A stretch of 64,000 nucleotides of DNA, taken from positions 124,001 through 188,000 of the forward strand of contig NZ_ATUJ01000001.1 in the NCBI RefSeq assembly GCF_000420145.1, read 5' to 3'. The DNA comes from Paracoccus zeaxanthinifaciens ATCC 21588. Its GTDB lineage: Bacteria > Pseudomonadota > Alphaproteobacteria > Rhodobacterales > Rhodobacteraceae. Every line of letters starts with the position of its first letter. Within the stretch, counting starts at the first letter, position 1. Shown in pieces: positions 19,780-30,282 of this stretch. Below the pieces are notes generated by a model. The model did no database searches, was not told the origin of the DNA, and was given only the letters and a program-made list of their open reading frames with translations. A program made the translations under genes and the position numbers.

Positions 19780-20550
19780 ATGTCTGAAATCAGGTTGATC
19801 TGTCCGGGATGCGGATCGGACTATGCTTTGCCGGTTTCAGCGATCCCGGAGGCGGGCCGCGAGGTGGAATGCGCCGATTGCGGGCGCGTCTGGCTGGCGC
19901 GGCGCGGCGATGCGGTCCAGGCAGCCGCCGATCACGATGACGAGATCGCGCCCGAAGACGATGCCCCGCCCCCGCAGCGCGAGGCGGTGATGCCCAGCAA
20001 GCGGCTGGCCCCCGACATGCTGCAATTCCTCAAGGACGAGGTCGAACACGAACGCCGCCTGCGCGAGGCCGAGGGTCAGACCCGTTACCGCCCCATCAGC
20101 AGCGAGGCCTACGAGGCCGACTGGCCCGCGACCACCGTGACCCTGCCCGCCGCCGCGACGACGACCACTGCGACGGGGACCCGCGTGATCCGGCACAAGC
20201 CTCAGCCCGCAGCCGAGCCGCAGCCCGAAGCGTCCGTCCGCGTCGGCGGGGACGACGCCCCGACACGCCCCGCCCGCGTCACGCGCATCATCGAACCCGC
20301 CCCCGTTCCCGAACTCGCCGCTGTTCCCGAACCGGCCGTCGTGGCGGTGCCGGAAGCGAAGCGGCGCAGCGGTTACGGGGCCGGGATGGCGCTGATGCTG
20401 GCGGTCGCCGCATCGGCGGCCGTGGTCTATGTCGCGGCGCCGAACCTCGCCCCCGACAGCCCCGTGGGCGAGACGCTGATGGAATGGCGCGGCGGTCTGG
20501 ACCGTGCGCGGCTGTGGCTGGACGGTCAGGCCGCGCGGCTGAGGGGCTAG
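19780..20550 (+). CDS. MJ0042-type zinc-ribbon protein with one C-terminal membrane helix
   Basis: The 256-residue product opens with a zinc ribbon built from Cys8, Cys11, Cys31 and Cys34 (ICPGCGSDY and ECADCGRVW), the MJ0042/zinc_ribbon_5 pattern. A Pro/Ala-rich acidic linker follows, then a single membrane helix near residues 205-225 (GMALMLAVAASAAVVYVAAP) and a short tail. ATG 19780 lies behind GAGGG. Such proteins are found in alphaproteobacteria beside ftsE but have no known role. It converges on the TIGR02302 gene and overlaps it by 4 bases. Confidence 0.82.
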   Translation: MSEIRLICPGCGSDYALPVSAIPEAGREVECADCGRVWLARRGDAVQAAADHDDEIAPEDDAPPPQREAVMPSKRLAPDMLQFLKDEVEHERRLREAEGQTRYRPISSEAYEADWPATTVTLPAAATTTTATGTRVIRHKPQPAAEPQPEASVRVGGDDAPTRPARVTRIIEPAPVPELAAVPEPAVVAVPEAKRRSGYGAGMALMLAVAASAAVVYVAAPNLAPDSPVGETLMEWRGGLDRARLWLDGQAARLRG

Positions 20551-23039
20551 AACCGTTCGAGCAGCCGGCCCAAGTAGTCGCGCTCGTCGCTCGGGCGGTT
20601 CGGGTCGGCGCTGCGGCGGCGGATCTCGTCCAGCAGCTCGCGCGCGCGGCGGTTGCCGTCGCCCGCGCCATCCGCCATGTCGCCGCCCTGCGCCGAACCG
20701 CCGCCATTCCCCGCCTCGCGGCCAAGGGGATCGCGACCGTTGCGTCCGCCGCGCGCGGACTGGCTGCCATCCTGCCCCTGTCCCTGCGCGTTCTCGTCGG
20801 CGGCCTCGCCCGGTTGCCCTTCCTGCGCCAGCATGTCGGCCAGCGCGCGCATCCCTTCGCGCATCGCGGTGATCGCATCCGCCTGCCGGCGCATCGCCCC
20901 CGAGGGATCGCCGTCGCGCAGTGCCTGTTCGGCCTCTTCCATCGCACGGCCGGCCTCGTCCATGCGGCGTCGGGCCTCGTCGCCATCATCGGACCCCTCG
21001 CCCGGCATCAATTCGCGCTGACGGCCCAGTTCCTCGCGCAGTTCGCGCTGGCGGGCGGCCAGATCGTCGTCGCCCCCCTGCCCGCGCTGCATCTGGCGGA
21101 ACGCCTCGTCCGACAGGTCCTGCTGGTCGCGCAGCGTGTCGGCCAGGCGGTTCATCGAGGGGCTGCCCCGGCGCCCCTCGCCGCCCTGCTGGCCCTGCGA
21201 CTGGCGGACCTCGATATTCTCCATCAGGCGGTTGAACTGCTCCAGCAGCTGCTCGGCCTCGGCCATGCGGCCCTCGTTCATCAGGCGCTGGATCTCGTCC
21301 ATCATCTGCTGGATCTGGTCGCCCGTGACCTCGGCATTGCGCTGCTCGCCCCGGTCGGGGCGGTCGGTCATGTCCTCGGGTTCGGCCTGTTCCGCCAGCA
21401 TCTGCGTATAGGCGTCGGTCGCCTCGCGCAGCTCGTCCATGAGGCGCTGGATCTCGTCGGGGCTGGCACCGTTGCGGATCGCCTCGGACAGGCGCTGCTG
21501 GGCATCCCGCATCCGTTGCAGCGCGTCCGACAGGCCGCCATCCTCCAGCAGGACCGCCGCCTCCCACAGGGCATCGGCAAGGCGGTCGCGGGCCTCGGCG
21601 TCGAAGGCATCGCCCTCCAGCAGCCCAACCGCACCACGCAGTTCGGAATAGAGATCGGGCTCGACGAAGCCCTCGGGCTGCCAGGTCAGGGCGCGCAGGA
21701 TCTCGGCGCTGCGGCGGGCGTTCCGGCGCGACCACAGCAGGTCGCGGCGCAGCTCGATCAGGGCGGCGGCCATCGGCGCGAAGAAGCGGCGGCCCGGCAG
21801 GTCCATCGCGCGGGGGGCGGACAGCCCCTCCTGACCGATGCCGTCAAGCGCGCGCAGGCGCAGCGTCACCGGCAGGTTGGCCCAGGGGTGGCGCGACAGG
21901 TCCTGCGCGATCTGGCCCGCGATGTCGTCGCGGCCCGTGCGCGGCAGGGCGATGGGCAGGGCCAGATCGTCCCGGGGTTCGGGATCGACGGCCAGCCCGA
22001 AGCGGCGGTCCACCGCGGGCAGATCCAGCGCGATGCGGGCCTCGGCCGCGGTGACGCCGTGATCGTCGCCGGCGGTATAGTCCTGCACCATCCGCCCGTC
22101 GGCGCGGCGCTGCGGCACGTCGCCAAGCGCAATGACCGGCGCGGCATCCGGCAGCACGGTGATCGCGAAGTCGCGCCCCCCCACCCCAAGCGTGCCGCTG
22201 CGTTCGGCGACCAGTTCGGGCGCGCCCTCGTCGCCGGTCGTTTCCGAAGCCACGTCCTGCACGACCGGCACGTCGGCGCCATAGATGCGCAGGCTGATGC
22301 GGCTGCCCTTGGGCAGGTCCAACACCTCGCCGTCAGGCAGGGCGTTCAGATAGATCGCGGGACGGCGGGTATAGGCGGGGGGCTCGGCCCATCCTTCCCA
22401 TTCGGGGCCGGTGGGTGCGGCGTCGGTCAGCGCGGCGCGGGGAAGGACGGTCGCGGCCATGGCGCGGATGCCCTGCCCCATCTGGTCGGCACCGCCGAAG
22501 ATCAGCGCCATCGCAAAGGCCAGAAGCGCCGCCAGCCGCAGCGCGAAGGGGTCGCGGCGCGACAGGCCCGCATCGGGCGGCACGGCGCGGGCGCGGGCGG
22601 CAAGGTCGCGCATCTGGTGCAGGTGGGCCTGCCACAACGGGCCCGCATCGCCGATGGCGGGCCGGTCGTTCAGCGCGGCCAGCGGGCGCCCCGGCAGGCT
22701 GCGGTCAAGCCGTTCGCGCGCGTCGGGCGCGCGCACGCGGCGGTGACGCAACCCGCCATGCACCGCGGCGGCCAGCGTCGCGGCCAGCCACGCGCCGCCG
22801 ATCCACGGCAGGGCGGAAGGCTCGATGCCCGCCACCAGCCCGCCCCACATCGCGGCGAAGGCAAGGCCAAGCAGGCAGGCCAGCGGCCAGAAGGCCGAAA
22901 TCGCGCGTTCCCAGACCAGCCCCATCCGGGTCAGGCGCAGGGCGCGGCGCAGGCGGGTGTCGGTGGGGAATTCGTCATCGGTCCGGGGGCGCACGGCCCC
23001 CGGCCCGTATCGGGCAGCAAGGCGCCGGATCAAAGCCAT
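20547..23039 (-). CDS. TIGR02302-family (DUF4175) membrane protein
   Basis: The 830-residue product matches the layout of an alphaproteobacterial family of unknown function: two to three helices in the first 75 residues (SAFWPLACLLGLAFAAMWGG), one more at about 170-190, a long periplasmic-type beta region, and a very Gln/Asp/Arg/Gly-rich C-terminal third with repeated QR/EL segments (QRELREELGRQRELMPGEG) that is likely coiled coil or disordered. The C terminus ends RDYLGRLLERF. It is the last gene in a lysA-linked unit: its ATG overlaps the lysA 3' end by 10 bases. Confidence 0.82.
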   Translation of the reverse strand: MALIRRLAARYGPGAVRPRTDDEFPTDTRLRRALRLTRMGLVWERAISAFWPLACLLGLAFAAMWGGLVAGIEPSALPWIGGAWLAATLAAAVHGGLRHRRVRAPDARERLDRSLPGRPLAALNDRPAIGDAGPLWQAHLHQMRDLAARARAVPPDAGLSRRDPFALRLAALLAFAMALIFGGADQMGQGIRAMAATVLPRAALTDAAPTGPEWEGWAEPPAYTRRPAIYLNALPDGEVLDLPKGSRISLRIYGADVPVVQDVASETTGDEGAPELVAERSGTLGVGGRDFAITVLPDAAPVIALGDVPQRRADGRMVQDYTAGDDHGVTAAEARIALDLPAVDRRFGLAVDPEPRDDLALPIALPRTGRDDIAGQIAQDLSRHPWANLPVTLRLRALDGIGQEGLSAPRAMDLPGRRFFAPMAAALIELRRDLLWSRRNARRSAEILRALTWQPEGFVEPDLYSELRGAVGLLEGDAFDAEARDRLADALWEAAVLLEDGGLSDALQRMRDAQQRLSEAIRNGASPDEIQRLMDELREATDAYTQMLAEQAEPEDMTDRPDRGEQRNAEVTGDQIQQMMDEIQRLMNEGRMAEAEQLLEQFNRLMENIEVRQSQGQQGGEGRRGSPSMNRLADTLRDQQDLSDEAFRQMQRGQGGDDDLAARQRELREELGRQRELMPGEGSDDGDEARRRMDEAGRAMEEAEQALRDGDPSGAMRRQADAITAMREGMRALADMLAQEGQPGEAADENAQGQGQDGSQSARGGRNGRDPLGREAGNGGGSAQGGDMADGAGDGNRRARELLDEIRRRSADPNRPSDERDYLGRLLERF

Positions 23040-24295
23040 TCCGGGATGGTATCCCGGGCCAGCATCTCCTCATATGTCGGGCGGGCGCGGATAACGGCGA
23101 ATTGATCGCCATCGACCAGCACCTCGGGGACGAGGGGGCGGGAATTGTATTCCGACGCCATCACGGCCCCGTATGCCCCGGCCGAGCGGAATGCGATCAG
23201 CTCGCCCGCCTCCATCGCGGGCAGCTGCGCGCCCTTCTGGAAGGTGTCGCCGGATTCGCAGACCGGGCCCACCACGTCATAGGGGCGGACCTGCGCACCC
23301 ACGTCCGGTTCGCGGACCGCGACGATGTCGTGATGCGCGCCGTACATGGCCGGGCGCAGCAGGTCGTTCATCGCCGCGTCCACGATCAGGAAGTCGCGAT
23401 CCTCGCCGTTCTTGACATAGACGACCTCGCTCAGCAGCACGCCCGCATTGCCGACGATGTTGCGGCCCGGCTCGATCTCGATCTCGCAGCCCAGATGGCC
23501 GACGGCATCGCGGATCACCTGCCCGTATTCGATGGGCAGGGGCGGCGCGTTGTTGTCGCGGCGATAGGGGATGCCCAGGCCCCCGCCCAGGTCCAGGCGC
23601 GTGATCTCGTGCCCCTCGGCGCGCAGCATGGTCGTCAGTTCCGCGACCTTCGCATAGGCGGCGCGGAACGGGTCCAGATCGGTCAGCTGGCTGCCGATAT
23701 GCACGTCCACGCCCACGACCTTCAGACCCGGCAGGGACGCGGCCTCGGCATAGACCTCTCGCGCGCGGGAAATCGGGATGCCGAACTTGTTCTCGGACTT
23801 GCCGGTCGCGATCTTCTCGTGGGTCTTGGCATCGACATCGGGGTTCACGCGGATCGCCACGGGGACGGTCGCGCCCATGCTGGCGGCCACCTCGGACAGG
23901 ACCCGCATCTCGGGCTCGCTCTCGATGTTGAACTGGCGGATGCCGCCCTCGATGGTCTGGCGCATCTCGGCGCGGGTCTTGCCCACGCCCGAGAACACGA
24001 TCCGGTCACCCGGCACGCCCGCCGCGCGGGCCCGCGCATATTCGCCGCCCGAGACGACATCCATGCCCGCGCCCATGTCGCCCATCAGCTTGAGCACGGC
24101 AAGGTTGCTGTTCGACTTGACCGCGAAGCAGACGAGGTGGTCCGTCCAGTCCAGCGCCTGCCGGAACAGGCCGAAATGCCGCCGCAGCGTGGCCGCGGAA
24201 TAGACGTAGACGGGGCTGCCCACCTCGGCCGCGATGCGGCTCAGGGGCACGTCCTCGGCGTGAAGCGCGCCGTCGCGATAGAGGAAATGATCCAT
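23030..24295 (-). CDS. lysA: Diaminopimelate decarboxylase
   Basis: LysA decarboxylates meso-diaminopimelate to lysine with PLP, the last step of lysine synthesis. The 421-residue product has the PLP-lysine segment FAVKSNSNLAVLKLMGDMG, the glycine-rich RLDLGGGLGIPY, EIEIEPGRNIVGNAGVLL and the C-terminal CESGDTF motif with the substrate-binding Cys. It begins 4 bases after the small lipoprotein gene stop, in the order argH-lptM-lysA that is widespread in proteobacteria. dapE, an earlier step, is at 44 kb. Confidence 0.97.
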   Translation of the reverse strand: MDHFLYRDGALHAEDVPLSRIAAEVGSPVYVYSAATLRRHFGLFRQALDWTDHLVCFAVKSNSNLAVLKLMGDMGAGMDVVSGGEYARARAAGVPGDRIVFSGVGKTRAEMRQTIEGGIRQFNIESEPEMRVLSEVAASMGATVPVAIRVNPDVDAKTHEKIATGKSENKFGIPISRAREVYAEAASLPGLKVVGVDVHIGSQLTDLDPFRAAYAKVAELTTMLRAEGHEITRLDLGGGLGIPYRRDNNAPPLPIEYGQVIRDAVGHLGCEIEIEPGRNIVGNAGVLLSEVVYVKNGEDRDFLIVDAAMNDLLRPAMYGAHHDIVAVREPDVGAQVRPYDVVGPVCESGDTFQKGAQLPAMEAGELIAFRSAGAYGAVMASEYNSRPLVPEVLVDGDQFAVIRARPTYEEMLARDTIPEWL

Positions 24296-24298
24296 GGA

Positions 24299-24438
24299 CT
24301 ACTCGGTCGCGATGCCGATACGGGCATCGCCGCTGATGGTGATGCCGGATTGCGCCGGCTTGTCGGCGGGACGCTTCGGGGCGCCGTCGACGCCGCAGGC
24401 CCCAAGGGCCAGCAGCGCCATGATGCAGGTGATGCGGG

Positions 24439-24442
<4 letters not shown>
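24299..24442 (-). CDS. lptM: Small LptM-like lipoprotein
   Basis: This 47-residue frame is easily missed. It begins [20 protein letters not shown], a signal peptide with lipobox LGAC and the acylated Cys at position 16. The mature part is about 30 residues, Pro/Lys-rich then Gly/Ile-rich. Its ATG overlaps the argH stop as ATGA and lysA follows closely. A short lipoprotein at exactly this place, next to lysA or dapF, is typical of LptM (YifL), which helps mature the LptD outer-membrane LPS translocon. The identity rests on size, lipobox and context. Confidence 0.75.
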
Positions 24443-25845
<1,403 letters not shown>

Positions 25846-25867
25846 CTGTCAGTCCTTCGGAGGTCCA

Positions 25868-26413
25868 ATGCTGCGTTCCGTCCTGCTTTATACGGCACTG
25901 TTACTCGGTGCAAATGCCGCCTATGCCGAACCCGACTGGCAGGCCGCGAAGGAAGGCGGCCTTCCCAAGCTGGTCGTGGCCGACGATGCCCCCCCGGTCG
26001 GCGACACGGTCTTCACCGATCCCGATGGCGGCGAGCATCGCCTGGCCGACTGGAAGGGCAAGATCGTGCTGGTGAACTTCTGGGCGACCTGGTGCGCCCC
26101 CTGCCGCGAGGAGATGCCCGCGCTGGACAACCTGCAGAAGGAGCTGGGCGGCGAGGATTTCGAGGTGGTGACCATCGCCACCGGCCGCAACGCCCCCGCG
26201 CGCATCGACGATTTCTTCGACGAGGTCGGCGTGACCGACCTGCCCGTCCTTCTGGATCCGCGCCAGCAGCTGGCACGGGAAATGGGCGTGGTGGGCCTGC
26301 CGGTGACCGTGCTGCTGGACCGCGACGGCAACGAGGTCGCGCGTTACCTGGGCGATGCGGAATGGGATTCGGACACCGCCAAGACCCTGATCGGTCAGCT
26401 TATCGAGGGCTGA
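25868..26413 (+). CDS. TlpA-family thiol:disulfide oxidoreductase
   Basis: The 181-residue product has a signal peptide of about 20 residues (ending NAAYA) and a thioredoxin domain with the redox pair Cys76-Cys79 in FWATWCAPCREEMPALD and the cis-Pro region GLPVTVLLD. It would act in the periplasm, reducing target cysteines, as TlpA does in cytochrome c oxidase or cytochrome c maturation. ATG 25868 follows CGGAGG. The gene pair argH-tlpA, divergent, is common in Rhodobacterales. Its 3' end overlaps tag by 14 bases. Confidence 0.88.
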   Translation: MLRSVLLYTALLLGANAAYAEPDWQAAKEGGLPKLVVADDAPPVGDTVFTDPDGGEHRLADWKGKIVLVNFWATWCAPCREEMPALDNLQKELGGEDFEVVTIATGRNAPARIDDFFDEVGVTDLPVLLDPRQQLAREMGVVGLPVTVLLDRDGNEVARYLGDAEWDSDTAKTLIGQLIEG

Positions 26414-26966
26414 TCGCGCCGTGCCGGTGGCAGGTGGCGACATGGTCGTCCACCATGCCCGTGGCCTGCATGAAGGCATAGGTGATGACCGGCCCGCAGA
26501 AGCCGAAGCCCTCGGATTTCAGCGCCTTGGACATGGCCTGCGATTCGGGCGTCTGCGCGGGCACCTGCGACAGGTCGGCGGGCGAATTGCGGATCGGATC
26601 GCCCCCGACGACCCCCCACAACCACGGCGAGAAGCCGCGTTCGTCCTCGATCCGCAGGAAGGATCGTGCGCCGCGGACGGCGGCCTCGATCTTCGCGCGG
26701 TGGCGGATGATGCCGGGATTGCCCATCGCGCGGTCGATGCGCGCCTGGTCCCAGGCGGCGACGCGTTCGGGGTCGAAGCCGTCGAATTCCTGCCGGAACC
26801 CCTCGCGCTTGCGCAGGATGGTGATCCAGCTCAGCCCGGCCTGGAACGCCTCGAGGGTCAGCGCCTCCCACAGGGCGCGGGGGTCGCGTTCGGGCACGCC
26901 CCATTCGCGGTCGTGATAATCGACATAGAGCGGATCGTCCCCGCACCAGCCGCAGCGTTCAACCAT
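26400..26966 (-). CDS. tag: DNA-3-methyladenine glycosylase I
   Basis: Tag excises 3-methyladenine from alkylated DNA. The 188-residue product has the Cys pair of the N-terminal zinc site (RCGWCGDDPLYVDYHDREWG), the glycosylase core (LEAFQAGLSWITILRKREGF) and the C-terminal CHRH with the remaining zinc ligands (VDDHVATCHRHGAI). Length is normal for the family. It converges on the TlpA-like gene with a 14-base overlap and starts about 80 bases from the divergent EAL gene. Confidence 0.95.
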   Translation of the reverse strand: MVERCGWCGDDPLYVDYHDREWGVPERDPRALWEALTLEAFQAGLSWITILRKREGFRQEFDGFDPERVAAWDQARIDRAMGNPGIIRHRAKIEAAVRGARSFLRIEDERGFSPWLWGVVGGDPIRNSPADLSQVPAQTPESQAMSKALKSEGFGFCGPVITYAFMQATGMVDDHVATCHRHGAISPR

Positions 26967-27048
26967 GGGTTAACCCAGTTTCCAGATATCCCTGACGATT
27001 CACGCAAGGTTAAGGCATGGTGCGCAGACTGCAAGCCAGACGAAGGAC

Positions 27049-27873
27049 ATGAGGCGCACCGTGACCAGATACCCGGAAAACTCTTCGCCGCTGGAAGACG
27101 CGATCCGGCACCAGGACAGCCTGACGCTCTCGGCCGTGTCGATGGCGGTGGATCGCGGCAGCGCGGTGCTGGCCTTCCAGCCCATCGTCCAGGCGCAGCG
27201 CACCAAGACGCCCGCCTTCTACGAGGGGCTGATCCGCGTCATCGACGAAAGCGGGCGACTGGTCCCCCTGCGCGATTTCATGCCCCAGGCGGAAAAGACC
27301 GAGCTGGGCCGCAAGATCGACTGCTTGTCGCTGTCCCTCGGGATGCAGACCCTGGCCGAGGATCCGGGCCTGCGCCTTTCGATCAACATGTCCGCCCGCT
27401 CGATCCTTTATCCCCGCTGGATGGAGACCCTGCGCCGCGGCATATCCGAGGACCCGACCCTGGGCGAACGCCTGATCCTGGAGATCACCGAAAGCAGCGC
27501 GATGGACATGCCGCAGGACGTGCAGCGCTTCATGTCCGAAGTGCAGTCCCACGGCGTCAGCCTTGCGCTGGACGATTTCGGCGCGGGCTATACCTCGTTC
27601 CGCTATCTGCGCGACTTCTGCTTCGACATGATCAAGATCGACGGGCAGTTCATCCGCCAGATCGCGGGCAACCCCGACAACCAGGTCCTGACCCGCGCGC
27701 TACAGTCCATCGCGCATCACTTCGACATGTTCACCGTCGCGGAATCGGTCGAGACCGCCGAGGATGCGGCCTTCCTGATCGATATCGGGGTGGATTGCAT
27801 GCAGGGCTACTATTTCGGGGCGCCGACCATCGCGCCCCCGTGGAAGAAGCCGCCCTCGCTGGCCACGCGCTAG
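27049..27873 (+). CDS. EAL-domain cyclic-di-GMP phosphodiesterase
   Basis: The 274-residue protein is essentially one EAL domain with a 30-residue leader and no GGDEF, PAS or membrane segment. The signature motif is EGL (YEGLIR) instead of EAL, but the other catalytic/metal residues are present: INMS, EITES, DDFGAGYTSF, IKID, AESVET and QGYYFG. By family knowledge it should hydrolyse c-di-GMP in the cytoplasm. It is monocistronic. The ATG at 27049 (MRRTVTRY) is the first, with GGAC just upstream, so the site is weak. Confidence 0.9.
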   Translation: MRRTVTRYPENSSPLEDAIRHQDSLTLSAVSMAVDRGSAVLAFQPIVQAQRTKTPAFYEGLIRVIDESGRLVPLRDFMPQAEKTELGRKIDCLSLSLGMQTLAEDPGLRLSINMSARSILYPRWMETLRRGISEDPTLGERLILEITESSAMDMPQDVQRFMSEVQSHGVSLALDDFGAGYTSFRYLRDFCFDMIKIDGQFIRQIAGNPDNQVLTRALQSIAHHFDMFTVAESVETAEDAAFLIDIGVDCMQGYYFGAPTIAPPWKKPPSLATR

Positions 27874-27986
27874 GCAGTCCGGGCCGTCATCCAACTGTTG
27901 CCACACAGCGCTTGACGTGGCGTCGGCAACCCGCATCCTGACCCCATCAGCCGGCACCGCCCGGCAACGAAGGGAAGGAGCCCGCC
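27874..27986 (+). promoter_or_regulatory. phaA upstream region with a weak promoter
   Basis: TTGACG occurs about 75 bases before phaA, followed 17 bases later by ATCCTG, which is a poor -10. It is the only sigma70-like candidate I see. A strong ribosome site (GGGAAGGAG) precedes the phaA start. Confidence 0.3.
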
Positions 27987-29159
27987 ATGACCAAAGCCGT
28001 AATCGTATCTGCCGCACGTACCCCCGTCGGCAGCTTCATGGGCGCATTCGCCAATGTCCCCGCACATGATCTGGGCGCCGCCGTCCTGCGCGAGGTCGTG
28101 GCCCGCGCCGGTGTCGACCCCGCCGAGGTCAGCGAGACGATCCTGGGCCAGGTGCTGACCGCCGCGCAGGGCCAGAACCCCGCGCGCCAGGCGCATATCA
28201 ATGCGGGCCTGCCCAAGGAATCGGCGGCGTGGCTCATCAACCAGGTCTGCGGCTCGGGGCTGCGCGCCGTCGCGCTGGCGGCGCAGCAGGTCATGCTGGG
28301 CGATGCGCAGATCGTTCTGGCGGGGGGCCAGGAGAGCATGTCGCTGTCGACCCATGCCGCCTATCTGCGCGCGGGCCAGAAGATGGGCGACATGAAGATG
28401 ATCGACACCATGATCCGCGACGGGCTGTGGGATGCCTTCAACGGCTATCACATGGGTCAGACCGCCGAGAACGTGGCCGACCAGTGGTCGATCAGCCGCG
28501 ACCAGCAGGACGAATTCGCCCTGGCTTCGCAGAACAAGGCCGAGGCCGCGCAGAATGCGGGCCGCTTCGATGACGAAATCGTCGCCTATACCGTCAAGGG
28601 CCGCAAGGGCGACACGGTCGTCGACAAGGACGAATACATCCGCCACGGCGCCACGATCGAGGGCATGCAGAAGCTGCGCCCCGCCTTCACCAAGGAAGGC
28701 TCGGTCACGGCGGGCAACGCGTCGGGCCTGAACGACGGCGCGGCGGCCGTCATGGTCATGTCCGAGGACGAGGCCGCACGCCGCGGGCTGACGCCGCTGG
28801 CGCGCATCGCCTCCTATGCGACGGCGGGCCTCGACCCGGCGATCATGGGCACCGGGCCGATCCCCTCCAGCCGCAAGGCGCTGGAAAAGGCGGGCTGGTC
28901 GGTCGGCGACCTGGACCTGGTCGAGGCGAACGAGGCCTTTGCCGCGCAGGCCTGCGCCGTGAACAAGGACATGGGCTGGGATCCGTCCATCGTGAACGTC
29001 AACGGCGGCGCGATCGCCATCGGCCACCCGATCGGCGCCTCGGGGGCGCGGATCCTGAACACCCTGCTGTTCGAGATGCAGCGCCGCGACGCCAAGAAGG
29101 GCCTTGCGACGCTGTGCATCGGCGGCGGCATGGGCGTCGCCATGTGCCTCGAACGCTGA
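27987..29159 (+). CDS. phaA: Acetyl-CoA acetyltransferase (beta-ketothiolase)
   Basis: The enzyme condenses two acetyl-CoA to acetoacetyl-CoA, the first step of polyhydroxybutyrate synthesis and of the ethylmalonyl-CoA pathway. The 390-residue product has the nucleophilic Cys88 in [16 protein letters not shown], the catalytic His in [10 protein letters not shown] and the second Cys near 377 in [11 protein letters not shown] 27987 follows GGGAAGGAG. It is paired with phaB, with an 84-base gap holding a perfect inverted repeat. The pha name rests on the pairing; paralogues for other pathways look alike. Confidence 0.95.
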   Translation: MTKAVIVSAARTPVGSFMGAFANVPAHDLGAAVLREVVARAGVDPAEVSETILGQVLTAAQGQNPARQAHINAGLPKESAAWLINQVCGSGLRAVALAAQQVMLGDAQIVLAGGQESMSLSTHAAYLRAGQKMGDMKMIDTMIRDGLWDAFNGYHMGQTAENVADQWSISRDQQDEFALASQNKAEAAQNAGRFDDEIVAYTVKGRKGDTVVDKDEYIRHGATIEGMQKLRPAFTKEGSVTAGNASGLNDGAAAVMVMSEDEAARRGLTPLARIASYATAGLDPAIMGTGPIPSSRKALEKAGWSVGDLDLVEANEAFAAQACAVNKDMGWDPSIVNVNGGAIAIGHPIGASGARILNTLLFEMQRRDAKKGLATLCIGGGMGVAMCLER

Positions 29160-29165
29160 ACGACC

Positions 29166-29196
29166 GGCGTGTGCGCAATTTAATTGCGCACACGCC
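29166..29196. repeat. Perfect 15-bp inverted repeat between phaA and phaB
   Basis: GGCGTGTGCGCAATT (29166-29180) and its exact complement (29182-29196) flank a single T. It begins 6 bases after the phaA stop and ends 47 bases before phaB. There is no T-run after it, so it is not an ordinary terminator. It may be a protein operator (DNA cruciform or dimer site) or a very stable RNA hairpin that processes or stabilises phaA mRNA. Confidence 0.9.
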
Positions 29197-29243
29197 CCCT
29201 GCAAAGTAGCAATGTTTTACGATAACGAATGAAGGGGGGAATC

Positions 29244-29966
29244 ATGTCCAAGGTAGCACTGGTCACCGGCGGATCGCGCGGCATCGGCGCCGAGATCTGC
29301 AAGGCGCTTCAGGCCGCAGGCTATACCGTCGCCGCGAACTATGCCGGCAATGACGACGCGGCCAAGGCCTTCACCGAGGAAACCGGCATCAAGACCTACA
29401 AGTGGTCGGTCGCCGATTACGATGCCTGCAAGGCCGGCATCGCCCAGGTCGAAGAGGATCTGGGCCCGATCGCCGTGCTGGTCAACAATGCCGGGATCAC
29501 CCGCGACGCGCCCTTCCACAAGATGACGCCCGAGAAGTGGAAGGAGGTCATCGACACCAACCTGACCGGCACCTTCAACATGACCCATCCGGTCTGGCCG
29601 GGCATGCGCGAACGCAAGTTCGGACGCGTCATCAACATCAGCTCGATCAACGGGCAGAAGGGCCAGTTCGGGCAGGCGAACTATGCCGCGGCCAAGGCGG
29701 GCGACCTGGGCTTCACCAAGTCGCTGGCGCAGGAAGGCGCGCGCAACAACATCACCGTCAACGCGATCTGCCCCGGCTATATCGCGACGGACATGGTGAT
29801 GGCCGTTCCCGAACAGGTCCGCGAGGGGATCATCGCGCAGATCCCCGTCGGCCGCTTGGGCGAGCCGTCCGAGATCGCGCGCTGCGTGGTGTTCCTGGCC
29901 TCCGACGATGCGGGCTTCGTCACAGGCTCGACCATCACGGCGAATGGCGGCCAGTACTACATCTGA
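29244..29966 (+). CDS. phaB: Acetoacetyl-CoA reductase
   Basis: PhaB reduces acetoacetyl-CoA to (R)-3-hydroxybutyryl-CoA with NADPH. The 240-residue short-chain dehydrogenase has the cofactor motif GGSRGIGAEI, NNAGITRDAPFHKMTPEKW, the catalytic Ser in NISSINGQKG and YxxxK in ANYAAAKAG, with the C-terminal NGGQYYI typical of PhaB. The start is ATG 29244 behind AGGGGGGA; the in-frame ATG at 29229 precedes that site and is rejected. It is followed by a strong bidirectional terminator. Confidence 0.95.
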   Translation: MSKVALVTGGSRGIGAEICKALQAAGYTVAANYAGNDDAAKAFTEETGIKTYKWSVADYDACKAGIAQVEEDLGPIAVLVNNAGITRDAPFHKMTPEKWKEVIDTNLTGTFNMTHPVWPGMRERKFGRVINISSINGQKGQFGQANYAAAKAGDLGFTKSLAQEGARNNITVNAICPGYIATDMVMAVPEQVREGIIAQIPVGRLGEPSEIARCVVFLASDDAGFVTGSTITANGGQYYI

Positions 29967-29988
29967 TCGAAGGCCCCGGAACGAAGCA

Positions 29989-30015
29989 GGCCCGCGCTGA
30001 ACGCGCGGGCCTTTT
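29989..30015. terminator. Bidirectional intrinsic terminator between phaB and the DUF465 gene
   Basis: GGCCCGCGC (29989-29997) pairs with GCGCGGGCC (30003-30011), loop TGAAC, followed by TTTT. It ends 26 bases before the convergent DUF465 stop. Confidence 0.85.
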
Positions 30016-30040
30016 CATGTGGCTGTCACCGTCGAAGGGA

Positions 30041-30205
30041 TCAGTGGCCGTATCTGGAGATCTGTTCCTTCAGGCGCAGTTTCTCGCGCTTCAGCGCCGT
30101 CAGCTCCAGGTCGCTGGAGCCGGGACTTTTCTGAGCCCTTTCAACTGCATCCGAAAGCTTTTGATGTTTGCGGCGAAGTTCCTCGACATGCGAAGCAACC
30201 GACAT
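30041..30205 (-). CDS. Small DUF465 (YdcH-like) protein
   Basis: The 54-residue product, MSVASHVEELRRKHQKLSDA and onwards, is a helical, charged protein of the DUF465 family with the typical ending LTALKREKLRLKEQISRYGH; it should form a coiled coil. The ATG at 30205 is preceded by GGAGG; an upstream in-frame ATG (30217) is nested in the ribosome site. The gene converges on phaB across a bidirectional terminator. The family has no settled function. Confidence 0.82.
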   Translation of the reverse strand: MSVASHVEELRRKHQKLSDAVERAQKSPGSSDLELTALKREKLRLKEQISRYGH

Positions 30206-30282
30206 CACGTCCTCCATAAGAAGTGGTTCGAACAGGGTCAGTGCAGCACGCTTTGGCGATTCTGTCACGAGACTTTCGCAAA

